From assembly GCA_023391635.1 (NCBI GenBank), contig JAEWAQ010000040.1, forward strand, positions 1 through 59,478: a stretch of 59,478 nucleotides of DNA, written 5' to 3'. The notes below the pieces were generated by a model. That model saw only the letters and a list, made by a program, of their open reading frames with translations. It did not search any database and was not told the DNA's origin. Numbering within the stretch: position 1 is the first letter of the stretch; each line of letters opens with the position of its first letter. Below are positions 59,077-59,478 of this stretch, piece by piece. Source of the DNA: Bacillota bacterium. Its GTDB lineage: Bacteria > Bacillota > Bacilli > Paenibacillales > Paenibacillaceae. The translations under genes and the position numbers were made by a program.

Positions 59077-59153
59077 ATTCTCTCTTAATACCAGGCCGGA
59101 TAGATATAGCAACAACCATCTGGTAAAATGTTGTAAAACGGGGGGGCGATAAT

Positions 59154-59478
59154 ATGTCGGAAGAGCTCATCGAGCTGCTATCCACAGGCAAGTCAGGTTC
59201 GGAGCTGAACACGCTTTTGTTGGAAGTGTTTCGGCGACGGAACGCCGATAGATCGCCGGGCGAGCTTATGCGCAGTTACAAAGAAAACCGGTTTGTGAAG
59301 CCGGCAACTGTCGATCCAATCGCACTGAAGCAATTGGAGCTTGAACTGCTCAGAATCGCGCAGAGCCATAAGTATACGCCAATCCAGTTGTCGCCTGTAG
59401 CTCCGCTTGGCTCGTGCTCGGTCGTTGCGCCGGCCGATCAGAACAAAGTCATTTCCGCGCTCCGGGGAACAGAGGTTG
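59154..59478 (+). CDS. Unidentified protein, truncated by the window edge
   Basis: Open from ATG 59154 to the end of the window (108 codons). GGGGGG lies seven bases before the ATG. It begins MSEELIELLSTGKSGSELNTL and includes RSPGELMRSYKENRFVKP and PLGSCSVVAPADQNKVISALR. I recall similar C-terminal sequence near class II tRNA-synthetase-like proteins but am not sure. No function is assigned. Confidence 0.6.
   Translation, partial: MSEELIELLSTGKSGSELNTLLLEVFRRRNADRSPGELMRSYKENRFVKPATVDPIALKQLELELLRIAQSHKYTPIQLSPVAPLGSCSVVAPADQNKVISALRGTEV

Overview
The window looks like a chromosomal segment of a spore-forming, GC-rich member of the Paenibacillaceae (Paenibacillus/Cohnella type). Support comes from strong AGGAGG ribosome binding sites, many TTG/GTG starts, the pgk-tpiA-gpmI-eno order, LplABC-type sugar importers, three C-terminal SLH domains on a wall protein, many AraC/YesN-type regulators, and Fur and cre boxes of Bacillus type. 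This assignment is inference; there is no rRNA in the window.

Layout. (a) 1-746 is a repeat-rich noncoding stretch. (b) 747-5608 is the lower-glycolysis operon pgk, tpiA, gpmI, eno. (c) 5715-9108 holds a NiaP-like transporter and a heparinase II/III family protein on the minus strand. (d) 9489-19330 is a tight plus-strand cluster: response regulator, histidine kinase, solute-binding-type lipoprotein, ABC ATPase, MacA/HlyD-like lipoprotein adaptor, 10-TM FtsX/MacB-like permease, second ATPase with an AbrB-like tail, and an ECF sigma factor. Its two intergenic promoters share an ECF-type architecture (TAACCC-N16-CGGYAT), so the terminal sigma factor may control the whole cluster. (e) 19394-20644 has a DUF3231-like gene and a small conserved gene.

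(f) 20796-37382 is a glucuronoxylan or related hemicellulose locus: GH2 enzyme with AraC regulator, divergent GH3 beta-xylosidase, AraC regulator, GH67 alpha-glucuronidase (aguA), an LplBCA-type oligosaccharide importer, and a GntR-uxuA-uxuB operon for the released glucuronate. A cre-like site sits in the aguA promoter region. No GH10 xylanase, glucuronate isomerase or KDG kinase/aldolase is in the window.

(g) 37567-39731 has an EEP-family hydrolase, two tiny minus-strand genes and a two-domain sulfurtransferase. (h) 39732-54832 is a patchy accessory region with lower-GC genes, decayed genes (nucleotidyltransferase, tyrosine recombinase, YesN-like fragment), a MalT-like LuxR regulator, an SLH surface protein, a secreted alpha/beta hydrolase, recurrent short GGGCAG-type repeats, a duplicated 3' end of the sulfurtransferase gene, and a 103-bp direct repeat around recombinase debris. 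(i) 54833-57593 is a Fur-controlled siderophore module: a Btr-like AraC regulator split by an in-frame stop, and a FeuA-like binding lipoprotein. (j) 57834-59076 is an Erm 23S rRNA methyltransferase preceded by an RLR-type leader peptide and two tandem intrinsic terminators, a classic-looking macrolide-responsive attenuator. A truncated gene runs off the right edge.
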